Source: an uncultured Sphingobacteriaceae bacterium (GTDB lineage Bacteria > Bacteroidota > Bacteroidia > Sphingobacteriales > Sphingobacteriaceae). Taken from it: a stretch of 6,625 nt of DNA. The position numbers and the translations under genes were made by a program. The stretch lies in assembly GCA_946887045.1 (NCBI GenBank), contig CAMPKC010000099.1, forward strand, positions 1 to 6,625, written 5' to 3'. Below are positions 6,481 through 6,625 of the stretch, one piece after another (within the stretch, counting starts at the first letter, position 1; each line of letters begins with the position of its first letter). The notes below the pieces were generated by a model. It saw only the letters and a program-made list of their open reading frames with translations, ran no database searches and was not told the origin of the DNA.

Positions 6481-6582
6481 ATGAAAAATGAAATTTCAAC
6501 TGATATTTTTAATAAAAATTCCAATAAATTGGATGATTTCAATTGTGAAATACTCAAAATACCGACATATGAAGAGATTTAA
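6481..6582 (+). CDS. Possible small protein of 33 aa, unrecognised
   Basis: The reading frame opened at 6367 (71 aa if the first ATG is used) looks most protein-like from the third ATG at 6481. That gives a hydrophilic peptide starting MKNEIST and ending PTYEEI, with one Cys and no signal peptide or membrane segment. AGAAG about 6 nt before this ATG is a weak ribosome-binding candidate. The part before 6481 (ISYIYNTYLRG and similar) reads like translated AT-rich spacer. I recognise no family. Its DNA is much more AT-rich than the flanking genes, so chance is a real alternative. It is divergent from the regulator, so a regulatory-target peptide is conceivable but unsupported. Confidence 0.2.
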   Translation: MKNEISTDIFNKNSNKLDDFNCEILKIPTYEEI

Positions 6583-6625
6583 ATTAATATTTTATAAAAA
6601 AATCACCTTTTATATTATACAAATC

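Larger units (their letters stand above)
6296..6625. other. AT-rich terminal stretch without a confident gene
   Basis: These 330 bases are visibly more AT-rich than the genes to the left. They include an alternating TA run (CATATATATATAAC near 6392-6405) and an AT-rich end after 6582 with imperfect inverted TAATATTTTATAAAA / TTTTATATTA stretches. Apart from the weak small ORF and the regulator upstream region, I see no tRNA, no transposon ends and no clear riboswitch. Confidence 0.5.

Overview
The window looks like chromosomal DNA from a member of the Bacteroidota, perhaps a Sphingobacteriales/Cytophagales-type soil or freshwater bacterium. The lineage call is an inference. It rests on AT-rich intergenic DNA, genes with no clear Shine-Dalgarno sequence, one site resembling the Bacteroidota -7 element (TAnnTTTG), and a fused MoaC-MoaB protein, which I recall from this phylum. 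I could not run a search to confirm it.

Layout: positions 1-112 are AT-rich upstream DNA. Then come, on the + strand, nirB (113-2614, large subunit of the NADH-dependent siroheme nitrite reductase), a 96-bp gap containing a GC-rich hairpin, and nirD (2711-3073, small Rieske-type subunit). A textbook rho-independent terminator follows at 3103-3128. The second block is molybdenum-cofactor synthesis: a MoaC-MoaB fusion (3242-4192), a 184-bp spacer built of short direct repeats followed by their complements (about 4192-4348), and moeA (4377-5561). A Crp/Fnr-family regulator with an N-terminal cysteine cluster (5579-6295, - strand) converges on moeA with only 17 bp between the stop codons. The last 330 bp (6296-6625) are very AT-rich and hold at most a small, unproven ORF.

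Function: NirBD reduces nitrite to ammonium in the cytoplasm. Nitrite normally comes from a nitrate reductase, which needs the molybdenum cofactor. The MoaC, MoaB and MoeA activities cover cyclic pyranopterin phosphate formation, molybdopterin adenylylation and molybdate insertion. A nitrate reductase, and probably a nitrate transporter, MoaA, MoaD/E and a siroheme-synthesis gene, would be expected just outside the window. The Fnr-like protein is a plausible oxygen- or NO-responsive regulator of the set, but I found no convincing FNR box in front of any gene here.

I see no strong evidence of a wholly new system. The points most worth a second look are the nirD copy that keeps all four Rieske ligands, the moaCB fusion with both active sites intact, the GC-rich hairpin between nirB and nirD, the 14-nt repeat spacer, the perfect inverted repeat overlapping the end of moeA, and the cysteine pattern of the regulator.
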